DNA of 64,000 bases from Fratercula arctica (taxonomy: Eukaryota > Chordata > Aves > Charadriiformes > Alcidae), in the NCBI GenBank assembly GCA_947846985.1, contig CANTUZ010000004.1, positions 80,734,159 through 80,798,158 of the forward strand, given 5' to 3'. Both the position numbers and the translations under genes were made by a program. Numbering within the stretch: the first letter of the stretch is position 1; every line of letters begins with the position of its first letter. Under the pieces are notes generated by a model. The model searched no databases and was not told where the DNA came from. It saw nothing but the letters and a program-made list of their open reading frames with translations. This document shows, piece after piece, positions 11,527-26,500 of this stretch.

Positions 11527-14500
11527 AAGATCATGTAATTTATACATTATTGTATAAATAAGTTCACCATAAATGTCTAAATGACTTAATTCATAGTTGA
11601 AAGTTGAAAAATTTCATCAATACATGCTGGTGACTGAACAAGAATACCTAAAATGATCAAGCAGAACAGAAGTACAGCCATGCGAGTTATATCAAGGATG
11701 CTCTAAGATCCAAATATCCTCATTTATCTTTTTTTTGAATATTCTTTCCCTGTCTAACCCTGAGTCAACTATCTAGCTTATTTCCATAGGGCATTTCTAT
11801 CGAGTTACTGTAATTTCCGTAAACCAGGATATAAAACTTTGTACTTTCTGCTTGTTACCTATACCAATCAAAGAATAACAGCTGCTGCATTTAATATATT
11901 GTACTGGTTGGTTCCATAAAATATTTTTTGCTTCTTGTAGAGAAAGGAGCAAAATATGTATGAAATACATGATTTTAGAACGTATCTATTTCCCCAACAT
12001 TGGCCATTTTAAGTATCCATTTTATGATCCCTAAGAACAGGAATAACTTCCACGGACATGTATTTTGATACACATTATGCACATATTTTCTACCTCAAAA
12101 AAAAAAAAAGCGGGAAAAAAAAACCCCTCTACTTTACAATTTTCATCTTAACGATACCATTTAGACAGTGATACAACAAATATTCCCTGCCCCAGAATAA
12201 AGTACAAAGTACAAAAGCAGAGCAGTGCAGCGCAAGATAAATCAGAACAAACACATGTGGGGTGTGTTCTTTATGGCTAAAACAGTTCATAGAACCGGTT
12301 GGTCTTCAGGGACGTTTCTTAAGGAGTGTAAGGAAGTTCTCTGATTGTACTGCTTGAGAAAGCGTGAAGAACAGAAATGAAGAAGCAGGTTCAAAAAGTG
12401 GGACTTAATTTAGAAGAAAAAAGAGGGAATAAAACACAGTTCCTACTTGTATCCGTTACAAGTATCTGTTCCTGAGAGGGAGAAAAGATAGCTTGGTAAA
12501 GATGGGGCGGAAAAGAGTATCAACCACCAAAAAGATTTCTGTTGCAGTACTTCCCACTGTTTTGCTACATTTGGTGCTAAACAACATCCACCTTTTTGTT
12601 ACTTTATTAATATTTCTATTAAATTTTTAAGTTAAGTATTCCAGCAATGCCATCCATCCCCCCCCGCCAAAACTCCAAAGCCGATAGCGTTGACTTGGTC
12701 GATATCAGCTTGATCAATGGCAGCTTCAACTACTCATACCCATACAAAGGTACGCTCTTGGTATTATGGTACATAAAAAAACAGCTTGGCAACCATACAG
12801 CAACTCCATTTTAAGTGGAAATTACCGATGTAGTTTCAACAGCCCGTGATGCGCACACACACCCACGCACAGAATAGCACAAGGACATACGACATGTACG
12901 TTCTTATCAAGGTCCTACCTACTGCCCTCCAGCATGACAAGAGCAGTGGTTCTTGCATTCGACTTCATAACAACTCGCGCCTAAGGAGCCCAGAAATTTT
13001 CTAATCTGACTTTTTTCCTCTTCAAGTACCTACAGAAAGAAAAATTCCCACATCTTTATGAGCCTTGAACATATATGCTACTTAAACGCAATTTGGTGTT
13101 CTAAGAAGCTTCATTAATTTTATCTTGTGTTGACGATATAGGCTTTCTGGAACCACTGTAATTATAGTGGCTGCTTAATTACAGTATCTTTTCTCTTTAC
13201 AAATGCACTTAGCACATTTTATACTAAGACAATCCCAAAATTTACTTGGAGGTTACATAATATTTCGACTGTCTTACTGTTTTCTTATGCCAACAAAGTA
13301 ATTATTTTGTAGACATATTTAAACCAATTCCCCAAATGAAATTCAATAGACTCATGAAAGAATTTGACAGCAAAATCATAATTATCTCCTGTTCACGTGA
13401 TGATTTTGGGCATATTAACACATTATTCTGGCAAAACTTTAAATTGCAGGCCATAACTTGGGCATGCCAAAAAACCCCCAGTCATATGGGATCCAATTAT
13501 TTAAGTGCTGTCCAGAGAGAAACAGAATTCAAATACACGCGTAAAATTTGTTTGGGTGCATGACAGTCTCATCCTTCATTACCAGGCAAAATGTGGCACT
13601 ACCCAATGATTCCAAGTTTTTGCATTTTCCATGGGTTTGTGCAATTTATTTCCATAAATGACAAAGGTAACAAGTTTCTGCAAATTTAGAAAAGTCCTTT
13701 TCTAAAATGAAGTCTACCTAAGTCAGGGTTTGTCCCTGGCAAATACTTGGATTGGTACTACAGAGAAGAGTGCGCAACGCTCTGTATCTATGTGTGGCTC
13801 CGTTCAACGTAGCCCATGGTGAAATAAAGGTTCCAGCAAGTAGCAAACCTTGCAAAATCAATTAATTTGCTCACCAGGAAGGAACCATTCCTCAAAAAGC
13901 CAATTAATGTCTTGGCAGAAACCAGAAGGGTAACCAGGGAAACTTCAGAAGTGATTAATGTTATTTATTTTGGGGACAAAGGCTCCATGATCATCACAAG
14001 GCCGTGCCATTGTGCAAGCGGTAGAAGGGATGCCTTGGCGGTATGCTGCAGCCTTCTTCTGGTCCATATGCCTTGCTCTCCTTTCCCAGTGGACCAGGAG
14101 AAATGACAAGGACTGAACTTTTATCCCAAAATAATGTGGGCAGGACACACAGCTGGATTACCACCAGGTCCCCCAGTACAGAGAGGGGCACGCACTGTGT
14201 CTTAATGCTACTGACACAGAAACAAACCAAACGCTGCTATCTGTAGCAGACAAAACGGCATAGGTAACGAGTTCACCAGGCTTGCATTCTAAGACAACCA
14301 GAAATAGAGTAACTCCGTTGCTCAGTGGCTTGGTCGCTTATTCTTCAGTACAATTTGATGTCAGGAGGAGGACTAAGTACCTAGGGGGGAGATGTGGCCA
14401 CCAAAAAGTGAGAAGTACCACTTACCTTGAAATCAGTGGCTTGAGGGTCAATCCTCCAAGTGCATAAAGTCGTCTGTAAGTATAATGACTTTTGTTGATC

Positions 14501-17500
14501 ATATTGCCCTAGGAAGGACACAGACGTACCTTAACCGTACAGTAAGTCAATGAACTTACCTTACAGTTTTAACGTATGTTTCCAGTAACCAATGGTGAAG
14601 TACAATGAAAAGCAAATTTCTTTGAATTAAGAACTCCTTAAGTCCAGCTACTCAAAATGCAATACTACTCCTACGTCCTTCAGGAACGTGCGTGGCGGGG
14701 GAGCAAAGAAAACTGCACAGTAAAAAACTAAAACATGGTATTTCTCTCCCCCATTGTCCAAAAGCTACTGATTTCTAGCAAACGATCAAATCCTACTGCA
14801 CATTCCTTTCTCCTCTCCCTCCCTGGGCTTCTTGTTTTCCACACCTTGAGCTGGAAATTCAAACTCAAGAGCCTGCAATTTCATTTCATATAGCAAGTAA
14901 ACTAACCTCTGCACAGGAATGCCAAGGGGCTTGCGTGCTTGCTACAACCTGTCTGCTTCCTAGAAAATCTACATTAAAGACAAAATCAGTCCCACCTCCC
15001 TGTCCAACAGCAAAATGCTAAATTTTTCCGTGAATCTCACGAGCAGCACTTAGTTTCAGACTTTTGAAGTTCGTCTTACGCAGTTCGTAAAGTACTTTGA
15101 AATGTTTCCTTGTAGATAGCCATCAATTTACAACATCACAGCATGAAAGTCAAATGATCTTGGGTCAAATTCCAGCTCTGTGCTAACCTGCTTTATGAAA
15201 CCACAAGTCAATGGCTCTCTCATTTGTTTTTGCTCGGTATCGCTAGCACTCGACCGGATTAGCTCAGGAACTTACATATAAATTTAGGACTGATTACTGA
15301 TTACCATTTTCTTCTCTGAAATGAATTCATATTGCTTTATCACCTTGATAGCAATAGTCATCTTCAGCCCTGAAGGAATGCAGACAGAGTTATGTAGTTT
15401 CGCAGCATAAAATATTAGCCTGCCTAAGGAGACAGCAGAAGTATCGGACAAGAGGTGGCCTATTTCTTATTAAATTGGTGTAAGAAACTATGTCAGTTGA
15501 AACACTAGGAAAAAAGCACTGTGTGCTAAATTACTTTCAAAGCAGTTGTCGCGTACAAAGGATGATGATTAATGATGTTCTGGGCACCATCACTGGAGAA
15601 CACTTCTTTTAGATCAAGCTAAAAATGAAACACAGTATGAAAATTGGCTTGCAGGTGTAATGTTGGAATACAAGAACATGGCACAATGCTGGCTAACGCT
15701 GGTTCCCAACGCCAGAAAAAAATGAATTAGGTCTCTGTGGAAGAGTTGGAGTCTTATTAGGATCAGTTTCAATATAAGATTTCTCTTAGAACGATACAAT
15801 TAAAACTATACAGCTGTGGGATACACAGAAATGACAAGAATCACAGACTTTGTAACAGTTTTCTCTTTGATTTTGACACTGATGCCAAATTTGTTAAGTA
15901 GAATCATAGAATTGTCTAGGTTGGAAGGGACCTTTCAGATCATCGAGTCCAACCATCAACTGATTATACTGATATGGTGCTTCCAAAAGCAACTGCAAAT
16001 GTCTTGAGTATTTGCATAATTATTTTTTGAAGTTTACCATGCTGTCAGATAAAAATGTTTTGTGTTTATTTCTGTGTGGTGCTTCAGAATGTCTGATCCT
16101 CTCTAATTTTAACCTGTGATTTATAGAAGCTAATACCAGGAGACATTCCCACACTCACCGTTGTAACTTCATTGGAAAGAATCCTAAATTTTCTACTGGC
16201 AGTTGAGCACCGTTGCCTCTCTTGTTGCACGCTCAGACCTGCACTTCACCTTGATGCTCCATCTTCATTACGTGCCATAGTAAAACACTGTGTTTTGATA
16301 AGAAAACGAGCAGCCGCATCACCAAGGTCACAGGTTTTTCAGTAGGTAGGAAGACAACCATTTAGATTATTTTCTGCCTTTGAATGATACTGGTTTTCAG
16401 CGGCCAGGAGCAAAAAAACTAGGTGAGAGTCAGCTGTCCCAATTTTCGCTTTGCCTCCATGTCATTGCAAATTTGACTTCTTTCCTACTCTTTGTTCTTG
16501 TCGTGTTTATGGACAACATCCATGCAGCTAAATGCAGTTGTAAACAAAGGAACTCTAAAAAACTCAACTCTAAAATGCAACACGCTTTGTTGCACAAAGT
16601 TAAGTTTTCGTCTTAAAATAAGTCAGACTTTTTTTAATTAGGCAATTTTGAATGTTAACTTTCCCAGAATTTCTATTTGCAATATAAAAACTATGAATTA
16701 TTGCTGGATAGGAGCGGGTGATTAAAGTATTATTCTTAAAAACATACAAGGAGAACTACGCAGTCTGAAGACACCTTTAGTTTCTTTCAGTTTATTGAAA
16801 GGCAAACCGCAGATATTTTTCATCGTATCCCAAAACTGGGAAACTGGGCTGCACAACCCGCATCATTCTTTGCCAGTTTTACTTTCTATTGTGGATTTCA
16901 CAGTGTAGTGAAGGAAGAGCTGATAAGCTTTCTTCCGGAATCCAGATGACACATTCCGATGTCAACAAATAGGAAGCCAAAGTTGCGTTTTATGTGAGAG
17001 GAGGCCTGAGGCTACAATTTACGCACTTGCAAAAATGGATTTCATAACAAACCCAAAAAACCTTATGCTGCTGTTCTTTGGAAAAACACTGTTCCTTGGA
17101 AAACTATTGTTCTTTGGAAAACCTCTTTCCCATTGAGTGTTTGGCACCCAGACAGGCCAGCCGTCTTCGCCTTATCAACTCAGCTGGGCTGGAAAGTGGC
17201 ACTAAGGCTTCTGTGCACACGTTGGAGGAGTTCCCTGCTACGGGAAGTTCAGACGCCGCTCTTCCTTGGAGAACTGTTGGGAGGGCTTTCTCTCCTGGAA
17301 AGAGGGGAATTCTGGCAGGAGAATGGGAGATCTGTCACACAACGCCTTTCAGCTGAAGTGCCATCTGCCGAGAGTACAGACAGCTGGCTTCTTCTCACCC
17401 CCTATATTTGGTTCAGAATTTACCTCCAGAGTAATTCTACGTTACCAGCCCAAACATCAGAAACAGCCACGTCACCCGAGATCAGATGAGAAATAGCCAA

Positions 17501-20500
17501 GAAATAGCCACGTCACCCAAGATGAGCTGAGAAATAGTCACCAGAGATCAGGTTTTTACACAGATAACAGCAGGTATAAGGGCAATATCCAAACAAAAGT
17601 CTGCGTTAATTCTGGAGACAACCTCTCACAATACCTACGACAGGAGAAGGCTTCCCTGGCCACTTGAAGAAATGCTGAGTTAATGGAATCTGGGGAGCAA
17701 AAAGAGCAGTAGAACGATTTTGATAGGAGAGGCAAGCTACCCACATTTTCCTTGTCTTATAATTGTGGTTTGGCCAGAGACTCATCTCGCTCTGTTATCT
17801 CCTTGAATGAGAAGGCTGGAGGAACAGAAAAATCCCCAAGGAGCCTGAAGCTACTTCCTTCTCCGGCTGATTTATTTCCTCTAATCATCCCAAGTGGAAT
17901 TCTCTCTTGCGTTGAGCAGGCTGAGCCGCTGCCCCAGGGCATGGCAGGTCCCGCACCTGCTCTCCCGGGCGGCAGTAACCCCTTCCTCTCTAGAACCTCC
18001 TATGGACAGCCCATCACGTCTATATATTCAAAAAAACACCAGCCACCCTTAAGTCCAAGTCAGTTGAGCTGCCAATGAGTTTGTATTCAGAGTAGGATAC
18101 CTTACAGCAGCACTATTGGGCATTAACCATCTTCTTTTTTAATAAATCCTTTAAAATGTTCATGTGACAATCAACATTAAACAGCACTTGACTGCGTTTA
18201 CAACAGCTCTGAAACTTCCCAGGACATGGAAGAGAAATCAGATTTAGTCTGGTATTTTACAAGCCACTGAAGAGAGTTCTTTGGAAAGTTTCTGTTAAAA
18301 CATTTAATCAATAATATTCTTTTGATATTAATCAAAACATTTTTAAAAGTATGTTACTTAAGACAAAACTTTCCAGGGGAAAAACAAAAAAAAAGCTTTT
18401 TATGGGAATGTTTGTTTTAAGAAAAGTTTGACTTGTTATTTCCGAATTTTGAACTATTCATATTTTATGAGGTTTTTTTTACATTATTCCAGGACATTGG
18501 TACACTGAAAATATAGTGATATTGAAAACATCACATAAAAGGCTGCAACTATAAAAAATGAAAAAAGCTGATTCTTTATGGAAATTCCAAAGCAAATTTG
18601 GCAATGAGGTCTCCGGTTGTTTTATCGCCGTCAGTGGGCAGCTCCACTTCATGTTACTTGGGCAATGAACAAATAATATTCAGAAAGCAAGACATGCAGC
18701 CCTCCAAATCCTCTTAAAACCAATGAGCACGAAGGGCAACTGAACTTGAATTAGGATTTTTACTTTGTGTTTTACAACACGCATGTCTAAAACTATCAGC
18801 TAACAAAAATGAAATGTAATACATGTCTTTAAATTATTTCAATTTTGGCTTGGGAACTTAGATAATGGTAGAAAAATACTTAATGTCCTGATTTTAAAAG
18901 CTTTTTCTTTCCAGTACACATAGCCACTATCTATTAGGTTTTGGTTATATACAGATTTATTTTTTTACTGTGTTTTTTTTACTACTCTGGGAGATTTCCT
19001 TCTCCGTGATTCACAATTCTGTAGATTTGGTGAAAACTCTCAGTGAAATAATTGCGCACAGATGTGAACATATTTGTAAGGCCACTTCATCTTTTGAACA
19101 TCTTAATTTGGATCGAATAAATAGCACTAAAGAGTAATAAAATATAAAAGGATTTCTCATTTAAAAATTGAAATAATATTTCCAGAAAATTAACACTCAA
19201 TACATTTGTTGGCTTTAAGTAGAAATTGTAAACCAAATGTGAACTGATTATGGAGAGACGTAACAAAATCAGTAAATAATTATGAAACGCATCACTAATG
19301 CAGAAATTCCACTAAAATTAGTACCTTGCCCTAGCAGCAACGTCGGCTGCCTTTCCATCATCACTTCTGAAGCCTCCGGTGGAGTGACTGACTCTCTGGG
19401 AACGACTCGACCACTTGATCGGTTTCGGAGGCCGATAACCTCAGGCGCGGCGTATCTTTAGGCATCTCGGTTTAAATGTCTGAAGTTTGGTGAGATGAAT
19501 CCCAACAGAAGTTCTAAACTTAAATCAAAACCCAGATCTTAAGGAATCAAGATAACGCAGGCCTCAGTAAAATTTTCTTCCTCAAAAATCTTGTAAGAAA
19601 CATTTTAAAAAACACACGCTGCAGATTAATATTATGCTAAATCCATGTTTCACAGCTCTTCAAATTTTTTTTTTTTTTTTGCCTTATTTATATTTGTCTT
19701 TTGGGGTTAACCTTCTTTTGAGAGGAATGGTAAAACTCCAGTAACTTCAGTCAGAAAAGAACATGGATTTTTAATATCCTTGGACCAGAAATATAAGGTA
19801 TAACTTGACCCTAAAAAGAAACCTCATGCCTTGAGCCAAACAGAGTTACAAGTGTCCGTGTTATCGTCAGAACCCGCCGATACATTTTTTTATAACGTAG
19901 AGCAGTCTGCCTCAGTAAAAATGCTGGGAATTGGATCAGTTCATCCACCACTTGTATCCTCAGATAAACCGTGTGTTTCATCTATAAATTATTTACATAT
20001 TCTGTATTGCATTTCCTTCACAGCATTTATTTCACTTTGCAGCATTTCAGTTTGATTATTGACATCATCGAATCATAGAATGTGTTGGGTTGGAAGGGAC
20101 CTTTAAAGGTCATCCAGTCCAACCCCCCTTCTTATCATAATAAGAAAAATAATCAAGTTGCCATTATTCCCATGCATTGCAATTCTGCTTCTGAAGTTCT
20201 CGAGTTGCATTACTGTGGAATGTATAGAAGTATAAAGATCATCACTGGTAAAGCAATACAGGTTCTAGGCACCACGATTAAAGCAAGATTCAGTTTTTCC
20301 TAAAAACCCATATTTTGAAAATAATAATCGCTTTCCCCCCTATATCAGACGTCGGTGATTAGAGGAACCTACCTCGGCTTAGAATACATGAGAAAAGGAA
20401 ATGGAGGCGACGGAGGAGTAATCATTAATATCTCGTCTTTGGCAGGTAAGAATATTTTCTCCATAAACATTTCCTACTCACTCGTTTGTTTTTAAAACAA

Positions 20501-23500
20501 ATGAATTGTACTGATCAGTCACACTTTTCCTTCTTTCTTATGGCTCTTCCCTCTTTATTCCCATTTTGACCTGGTTTTCATCAAAGCAACCAAAGTAATG
20601 TCAAAGGGCCACGACTTTCACTCGCTTTTTAAACTCAGTTCAGTGAAAAATTCAGTAATTTTCCTAACCTATCAATCAGTCTCATACTTAATAATCTGGA
20701 GCATGATGTAAATAGTTTTTTCCAGGTTTCAGTACTGCCACACATTGAGCAAAGCCTAACGAGCCTCAATTCATTATGTTATTCAACACTGCTCAATAAC
20801 ACTGCAGAATTAAAACATCGCGTACACCACGCGGTGGGTAAGAAACAAAGCCTAATGTATAGACCTCACTTCAGTTCAAGGTTACTTTAAATCTGATTGG
20901 TTTTTATATTATAAAGTATTTATCGGGCATCAAATATGGAAAATCAGCTAATCTTGATCCACAGTAAGCGAGGTAGCAGTAGCAGGTCCCGCATTCATCT
21001 CCATAGGAGCACGGCTGTAGGAATATTTAAAATTAGACTGTTATCTACTTTATTAAGGAAGACTGTCACACACCAACTCTGTCCATGCTCCAGGCCCTCT
21101 CAGATGTCACCTACCTCTGCTCGAGAAGCCATAAAATTAACACTCAAATTTCATTGAGCTTAAGCGAGAACATTCTTTGCTCACTACATAGAATCACAGA
21201 ACCATAGAATCACCTTGGTTGGAAGGGACCTTTCAGATCATCAAGTCCAACCATCAACCCAACTCTGACAAAAACCCCCACTACCCCACGTCCCTCAGCA
21301 CCACGTCTGCCCGGCTTCTAAATCCCTCCAGGGATGGCGAATCCACCACTGCCCTGGGCAGCCTGTTGACAACCTTTCCAGGAAGAAATTGTTCCCAATA
21401 TCCATCCTGAACCTCCCCTGGCACAACTTGAGACCGTTTCCTCTTGTCCCATGGCCTGTTCCTTGGGAGAAGAGCCCGACCCCCCCTGGCTGCCCCCTCC
21501 TTTCAGGGAGCTGTAGAGAGCGAGAAGGTCTCCCCTCAGCCTCCTTCTCTCCAGGCTGAACACCCCCAGCTCCCTCAGCCGCTCCTCACCAGACTTGTGC
21601 TCCAGACCCCTCACCAGCTCCGTTGCCCTTCTCTGGACACGCTCCAGCCCCTCAGTGTCTTTCTTGTGGTGAGGGGCCCAAAACTGGGCACAATACTTAT
21701 CTGTGCTATAACTGTGTTTCAGTTTATTGACATAAAAATAGAATGACATGGCTGATATCAGTCAGGGTTGCTGCTGCTCAGTTGTGGGGCAGAATCCTTC
21801 TCCCTTTCTGTAGGCACGCGTCTTGCTGTAACCGGGCTCACAGCAAAAAAAGCACAACAAAAGGGAAATGGTAAATAGAGAATGATGCCACCTCACCCCC
21901 TTCCTCCCAAAATTTGGGGGGAAATACTCGCATTCTCTCCTGTTTGTTTGAAGACTTTGTTCTCTCTTGCTACTGTCACATTGCCTGGGAAAAATGCGTA
22001 TGCTGGCTTACGCTTGGCTTGTCAGTGCTTTCCTTGGTATCCATGCAGAATACCAGATGGCAGTAATTGTATTCCGGGGTATTCCTGGGTTAAATAATTG
22101 TGTTTTCACAATGAAAAGCCAGCCAGTAAGGCCAGAGGTTTTGGCTGTGAATGGGGATTAGTGCCTGAGAGCTGTGAACGTTCTGAGTACTGTCAAATTC
22201 TCCTGCAAACCTTGGCTTTTGTGACGAGAAGTCCAGTTCTCCCATTGATTTAAGGTGTCTGGATCTTGAGGATCTGACTTTATAAACGCACGTTCCTTGC
22301 AGGAGTGAGAGTCCCTTAGTAAAAGTCTTCTTTAAGGTACCTTTACGTCGGCACTGGCAACGCTGCCTAAGACATTGCCTCCTGACGCCGTGCGTGCGTC
22401 TGCGTTGCCTCAAACCGACTCTGTATCGGGACCAAATTAACCCGAAGGCAACCGCTGTTGCGGTACAAGGGTTCCTCAACACAAGTAAAAGATTAAACGT
22501 TCTCACAGAAGGGCTGATGCCCACGCAGCGCTTCGGAAAGGGCAGGGGCACCAAGTCGTGTGACTCCGTTTCTAACCAGTCTCAAGTGAACACAAAATTA
22601 TTTTGATTTTAAGACCTAACAGCTTGGCTTTTCTCAATTTGGTAAGAGCTTATAAGTGCCATTTTAATTAGTCGATCAAAATTTGCATTTGTTTACTTAC
22701 TGTTTTAACATTAACATTGTGCCTTAAAGATTGTCAAAAACAGAGCGCTCTCTGCTTTGTTTGCCTTTCCAGAGCTTGTATTTAGCAATTGTTTCCAAGG
22801 TTGTAAGGAAAAACACACTAGAAAAGCTGACATACGCTAATTTTTATCGTTTATTTATTTACTACTCTTTGTGCTTTATGACTCTCATTCTCCTCTCCAG
22901 TCTGAAGGTCTAAGTCCTGCGGTTTATTCCATATGTAAAAGGCAAACTGCCGTTGGCTTGTTTAACGTTCCCTTCTAGTGTTTTCTTTTCTCGGGGCGAG
23001 CTTCTGTTGATCATTAAACTCTCGAGTGGTTTTGACACCCCGCCGCCATCCAAGTTTTCCAGAAGATTTTATCAGATCCGCTCCGCAGACAGCAAATATT
23101 CTGTTGTCTTGCTGAGCAGCAAGAAGAGTTATATTTAGTGCTTTTGTACCATTCAATAATATTTGCTTTACCCACTAATTAGTTTCCAGTTCTTCACCGT
23201 GGGACTTTCGCCAACGATTTGAACTCGGGTCAGCATCGAGCCTGACTGGTTTATATTTCCAAGCACCCACGGAACTACTTAAATGCTTTCTATGAAGTGG
23301 ATGCTCAAAGTGCTCGTTCAGCTGGGCGAAAGCCAGCGCGTCCACCCTTTCCAGCATCCAATCTTCCTTCTCTAGCCTCTCCGTAAGACAGGACTAGATA
23401 CAAGAGGGAGAGCAAGATGGAAGGACATGCAGCAAGCACCCAACTCCTAACCCACTGCATCTCAAAGCGGTACAACTTTCTTAATTTCAAGGGATTTGCG

Positions 23501-26500
23501 CGTTCATATCAAGAGGAAGTAATGCCGCTAAGCAACCGAGAGAATGGGAACTGTGTTTTACTGCCAACTTGCCCCCATAAAAGATAAGGCTGCAGGTTTT
23601 GGCATTGTGATAAACTTCATTTCAAATTGAAAGATTAAATTACTCTGAAATTTCTTCTGTAGGAAGCTACGTACATTAATTGTAATTTTTAACAGAATAG
23701 TTACAAGCAACGGCAAAAGCAGACAAAACCAAATTTAACTCCTGAGATTATTTACGTAGCTAAATTTAGAGTTGTCTCTTACTTTTTGATGGCTGGTACC
23801 TACACACGTTTATTAAGTAAAGGGAGAAAGGGAATTCATGTGTGTGCATGCACTGTTGCTTCGATAGCCTCCAGACTTTCAAGAAGGTAACACGTAAAAC
23901 TGAATTTGTATCTGTCTGGATGATAGAAGGGTTAAAAAAACAAAAAAAAAAACCAAAAAAAAAATCAAAGTATTCATAGAGGGCTTAAAAACTAGTGAAA
24001 TATTTAGCATGAGACCACGCTAGCTTTTTATGAGAGGTTGTTCAATGGGTAGTGTCTCTGGACACCCTTCTGTTGCACCCCCGTAGCAGTGCTTCAAGCA
24101 CACCCAACGTCACGCACTGGGGCTCCACAGGCAGCCAGTTTGTCCTCCTTCGGCCAAAAGAAATACTTAAAGTGCCCCTCACAGCAAAGCAGCTTCTTTG
24201 GGACCTGAGCCTATATACATTACACGAACAAAGCGAAGCGTATGGTTAACGTAGTAAAGGCAAGGCTTTGGCACAGCAACAGAGAGGAGCAAAGGGCAGA
24301 TGCTGCGCGGCTGGGACCTGCATCATGAAGGAACTTCTGTCCCCTCCCCTTTGGTGGAAAGGAAGATGCTGAGCAGAATCCACAGTGGCGAGGTTAGGAA
24401 ATTTGGAAGCTATTCCCTTGAGACTCCAGCGTACTGTTAAAAAATTTCCTAGAAATGACACAGCTTCGAGTTTTTGCTAGGATTTCTGTCTCTCCCCTGT
24501 TCTGACGCAGATCACGGCAGTATAACTGACATCATGAATGTCAGCTGGAACCCCCTCCCTCTTCTGAAGAAGGAGAGAACCCATTCTCTCGTCACTCTGC
24601 AGGACCCTCTCGCCCCTCGCTCATAGCTCGAGTTCCAAATCCGCTTCTTCAAAGGAGCCTTTGGCCTCCAGAGAAGACTGTGAGCATTTTCCATACTGTT
24701 CATCCAGACCTGTGCCTAAGGGCGACAGGGAGATTTCTGTAATGTGGTTTGGAAAGATGTTTAATTTAAACAAATAGGGCTAAATCTTGTGATGTTATTT
24801 ATTTGTAAGTATTCCATGTGTTGCAATAGGCTTTGTTAAGTATATTTTATAAAACAAACCTAATCTAGAAAGGAAAACAAATTGCTTTGGCAGTATTTCC
24901 CAACGTGTGGAGAAGCACACTTTTGATTTGCTTTTAAATAGGTGCCATCAGTTTGCCAAAACTTACCCTTCAGCACTTTCACATATCTTTTTCATAAACA
25001 ATGAAAATGTAGAGTTTTAGGATGCCACGCAATACTGTGATTACCACATTAGTGAGAGAAAATTTAAATATTTGAAGGAATATTTAAATGGTTGGACTCG
25101 ATGACCTTAAAGGTCTCTTCCAACCAAAATGATTCTATGATTCAATGAATATATTTGTCAGCTGTGCATTGGATGCAGCTTAATCACTGCATAATCATAG
25201 CGTAGAAGCGCTGCGTTCTGATGAGCCCAAAACCTCCATGAGATCAACAGCCGTGTTAGAAAACAGACTTTGGTTCTCGTGTTCTCTGTGCCACGCTCAT
25301 CCAAACATGAAGGACACTATTCCAGGAATTAACAGAACTATCAGAAGAATTCTGTTAATTCCAAGAATTAACAGAACTATTAACAGAACAGATACTATCA
25401 AACAGAAATTACATTTGTCTCAAGCTGCCCAACAGTGCTCCCGTGGAGAACATAGGGTGCACTGGCACATGGGATTCCTGCTGGTCTGCTCAAATTGGTT
25501 TTGGCAAACCAAAGGGCACCTTCACTCATCCCGAAATCACTTGCAGTCCACCAACTCATTCTCGATGGGGGTTGTTTGAGGGGAGAAGGAAGTTCCCCGT
25601 CCCCTTTCATGTAACAGCTCAGTGACGCAGCAACATCCAGAGAGAGGAAAATCTAGGCAGAGTTGCCTCCCCTTGCAATAAGAGATTGAAAACCCACATC
25701 TGTCGTGTTCCAGGAGTCCACCGCCCCAGCATCATCCATTCCAACACCCTCCCCTTCCTCCCCACCTTATTTTGTGCATAACGTTCTCCAGTTTGTTTTG
25801 CTGCCATTCAACTTTGCATAAGACAATTAAATACCCATGGGAGCAGCAAACAGAATCCAGTTTTTTCACAAATCACAGAATCCTACAATGGTTTGGGTTG
25901 GAAGGGACCTTAGAGATCATCCAGTTCCACTCCACCACCTCCCACCAGCCCAGGTTGCTCCAAGCCCCGTCCAACCTGGCCTTGAACCCCTCCAGGGATG
26001 GGGCAGCCACAGCTTCTCTGGGCAACCTGGGCCAGGGGCTCACCCCCCTCACAGCAAACAATTTCTGCCTCAGATCCCATCTCAGTCTCCCCTCTGTCAG
26101 TCTAAAACCCTTCCCCCTCGTCCCATGGCTCCCCTCCCTGATCCAGAGTCCCTCCCCAGCTTTCCTGGAGCCCCTTTAGGGACTGGCAGGGGCTGGAAGG
26201 TCTCCCCGGAGCCTTCTCTTCTCCAGGCTGAACCCCCCCAGCTCTCTCAGCCTGTCCCCACAGCAGAGGGGCTCCAGCCTCTCCAAATTAATGCCTTAAC
26301 GAATACGCTGTGAACTCATATTTACTCACCGGTTGAATAAATCCTCAGGCAGAGCAGGATCACTGTCACAGGGTGGTTGATCCCAAAATCCTAGCAGAGT
26401 CCCAGGACACACCACTCGCAGACAGGTTCAGCTCTCCGGGGCAGGACTCGGAGCTGGAAACCCCACGCCGTGGCTCCAGGTGCCAAACTCAGGACCAGGA

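Larger units (their letters stand above)
9515..20348 (+). other. HPGD: HPGD intron 3
   Basis: 10,834 bp, the largest intron. Contents I can name: CR1 3'-end fragments near 9.8, 15.9 and 20.1 kb, an A39 tract at 11.5 kb, small tandem repeats near 17.1 and 17.5 kb, and a T-run near 19.67 kb. No internal exon is supported. Confidence 0.93.

Noticed and set aside
22090..22554. 154-codon minus-strand frame in intron 4
   Set aside because: No acceptable splice context or recognisable motif. It spans a CpG-rich patch that lowers stop frequency.
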